From JAGVSR01 sp964589785 (GTDB lineage: Bacteria; Pseudomonadota; Alphaproteobacteria; Rhizobiales; Hyphomicrobiaceae), in assembly GCA_964589785.1 (NCBI GenBank), contig CAZPUQ010000001.1, positions 1 to 64,000 of the forward strand: a stretch of 64,000 bases of DNA, given 5' to 3'. The position numbers and the translations under genes were made by a program. Below the pieces are notes generated by a model that was not told the origin of the DNA, searched no databases, and saw nothing but the letters and a program-made list of their open reading frames with translations. This document shows positions 63,094-64,000 of this stretch, one piece after another; within the stretch, counting starts at the first letter, position 1, and every line of letters begins with the position of its first letter.

Positions 63094-63561
63094 TCACACC
63101 GAGGGTCCGCCTTCGATGGCAAAGCGTGTCTTGATCTTGCCGAGCAGATCGTCGCGCAGCCGCCGGTAGGCGGCAAGCAGAGTGGCGCGATCGGCGCTGG
63201 CTGCGAGCAGCGACGGATCGAAGGTCGGCCAGTATTCGACGTCGGCCTTCATGATGCGCGTCAGCTCCACCGCGTGATGCTGCGCCTCAGGCGACAGCGT
63301 GATGATGGTGGAGAACGGGCGCCGATCGAGGTCGGCGAAGATGCGCGGCTCGTGATGCGTCACGTCGATGCCGATCTCGTCCATCACGGCCATGACGTAG
63401 GGGTCGGGGTGGCCCCGGCGCACGCCGGCCGAAAGCACGTCGAGGCGGGGACCGGCGAGCTGGTGGAGGATCGCGGCGGCCATGGGCGAGCGGACGGCAT
63501 TGAGGGTGCAGGCGAACAAGATGCGGGGTGGCGCCTCTGGGGGATCGGCCACCGCACTCAC
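63094..63561 (-). CDS. Low-molecular-weight phosphatase family protein
   Basis: A 155-residue protein of the LMW protein-tyrosine phosphatase/ArsC fold. The phosphate loop is FACTLNAVRSPMA (C-x5-R-S). The Asp of the later loop is in VEYWPTFDPSLLAA. The target, a phosphotyrosine protein or another, is not known. It overlaps the UPF0262 gene by ATGA-type coupling, a pairing usual in Hyphomicrobiales. Confidence 0.87.
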   Translation of the reverse strand: MSAVADPPEAPPRILFACTLNAVRSPMAAAILHQLAGPRLDVLSAGVRRGHPDPYVMAVMDEIGIDVTHHEPRIFADLDRRPFSTIITLSPEAQHHAVELTRIMKADVEYWPTFDPSLLAASADRATLLAAYRRLRDDLLGKIKTRFAIEGGPSV

Positions 63562-64000
63562 CCCTTCCAGTGCAACGCGGTGATGAGGGTGAAGAGGCGC
63601 CGGGCGGTGTCGAAGTCGAGCCGGATCTTGCCTTCGAGCCGCTCCTGCAGGAGGCGGCTGCCTTCGTCGTGCAGGCCGCGGCGGCCCACGTCGATCGCCT
63701 GGATGCGCGAGGGCTGGCCCGACCGGATCGCCTGATAATAGCTGTCGAGCACCTTGAAGTAGTCCTTGAGCAGGCGCTTCAGCGGCGTCATGGCGAGCAT
63801 GTGGACCGCCACCGTCTGCTCCGCTCCGTCGGGAAAGACCGACAGCACGAGCCGATCGTCGGCGATCGCGATGTCGAGCCGGTAGGGGCCCTTGTCCACG
63901 CCCTCGAGCGCGAAGGAGTTGCCGTCGAGGATGTCGAAGATCGCCACCTCGCGCTCGTGCTCGATGTTGGCGTTGCCGCGCGCGATCGAGGCTTCGTCGA
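63558..64000 (-). CDS. UPF0262 family protein (5' end cut by window)
   Basis: At least 147 residues of UPF0262; the family is about 160 long. The frame continues beyond the internal GTG at 63947 to the window edge (EHEREVAIFDILDGNSFALE), so the start lies outside. LVLSVFPDGAEQ, SRIQAIDVGRRGLHDEGSRL and LQERLEGKI are typical. Function unknown; conserved beside the phosphatase gene and hisD in alphaproteobacteria. Confidence 0.88.
   Translation of the reverse strand, partial: DEASIARGNANIEHEREVAIFDILDGNSFALEGVDKGPYRLDIAIADDRLVLSVFPDGAEQTVAVHMLAMTPLKRLLKDYFKVLDSYYQAIRSGQPSRIQAIDVGRRGLHDEGSRLLQERLEGKIRLDFDTARRLFTLITALHWKG

Overview
The window reads as the chromosome of a high-GC alphaproteobacterium of the order Hyphomicrobiales (Rhizobiales). 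The order of housekeeping genes supports this: lysC-ptsP-HTH gene-prfA-prmC-DUF4167, pyrB-pyrC-like-plsY-dprA, maf-yacG, and an UPF0262/LMW-phosphatase pair. A stand-alone pqqA gene suggests PQQ-dependent (possibly methylotrophic) metabolism. I cannot name a species.

Layout. 1-5 kb: a membrane hydrolase, HdeD-like protein, bactofilin, glycine-zipper protein and ubiG. 4.8-12.9 kb: lysC, ptsP, a RodZ-like HTH membrane protein, prfA-prmC and a DUF4167 protein. 13-16.7 kb: four membrane-protein genes. 16.7-19 kb: groES-groEL with a clear promoter and a CIRCE-type operator. 19-25 kb: a universal stress protein, dprA-plsY, a coiled-coil protein, pyrC-like and pyrB. 25-31 kb: an AidB-like acyl-CoA dehydrogenase, tRNA-Thr, folE, an M15 peptidase, ppx-rlmE and pqqA. 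31.4-37.3 kb: guaB, a MAPEG protein, rsmB, a hydrolase and guaA.

37.33-57.32 kb is a 20-kb integrative mobilizable element in the 3' end of guaA. A 15-bp direct repeat, ATCGAGTGGGAGTGA, closes guaA and recurs at the far end. The element carries a tyrosine integrase, an AlpA-like regulator, a Ti-type relaxase TraA (frameshifted near its C-terminus), an oriT-like site, traC and traD. I see no type IV secretion genes, so transfer would depend on a helper. The cargo is almost all defence: AbiEi/AbiEii, a Fic protein, a type I-like restriction set (hsdR, an hsdM-hsdS fusion and an SMC-like ATPase), and then the most interesting locus.

That locus (53.77-57.05 kb) is a tightly overlapping five-gene operon: a SLATT membrane protein, a TGT-like protein, an OGG-like HhH glycosylase, a QueC-like enzyme and a ThsB/MTH538-type TIR protein. 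TGT, OGG and QueC are the ancillary trio of type IV CBASS (Cap10, Cap11, Cap9), but no CD-NTase is present. The TIR protein has the unusual N-terminus MGGGSGGG, so it is a candidate for the polypeptide on which a 7-deazaguanine-handling machinery acts, in place of a cyclase. The SLATT gene has an in-frame TGA near its apparent start and may be broken in this copy.

57.5-64 kb returns to chromosome: a sulfotransferase, an L,D-transpeptidase, tRNA-Phe, maf-yacG, a Crp-like regulator followed by a class III adenylate cyclase, an LMW phosphatase, and an UPF0262 gene cut by the window edge.
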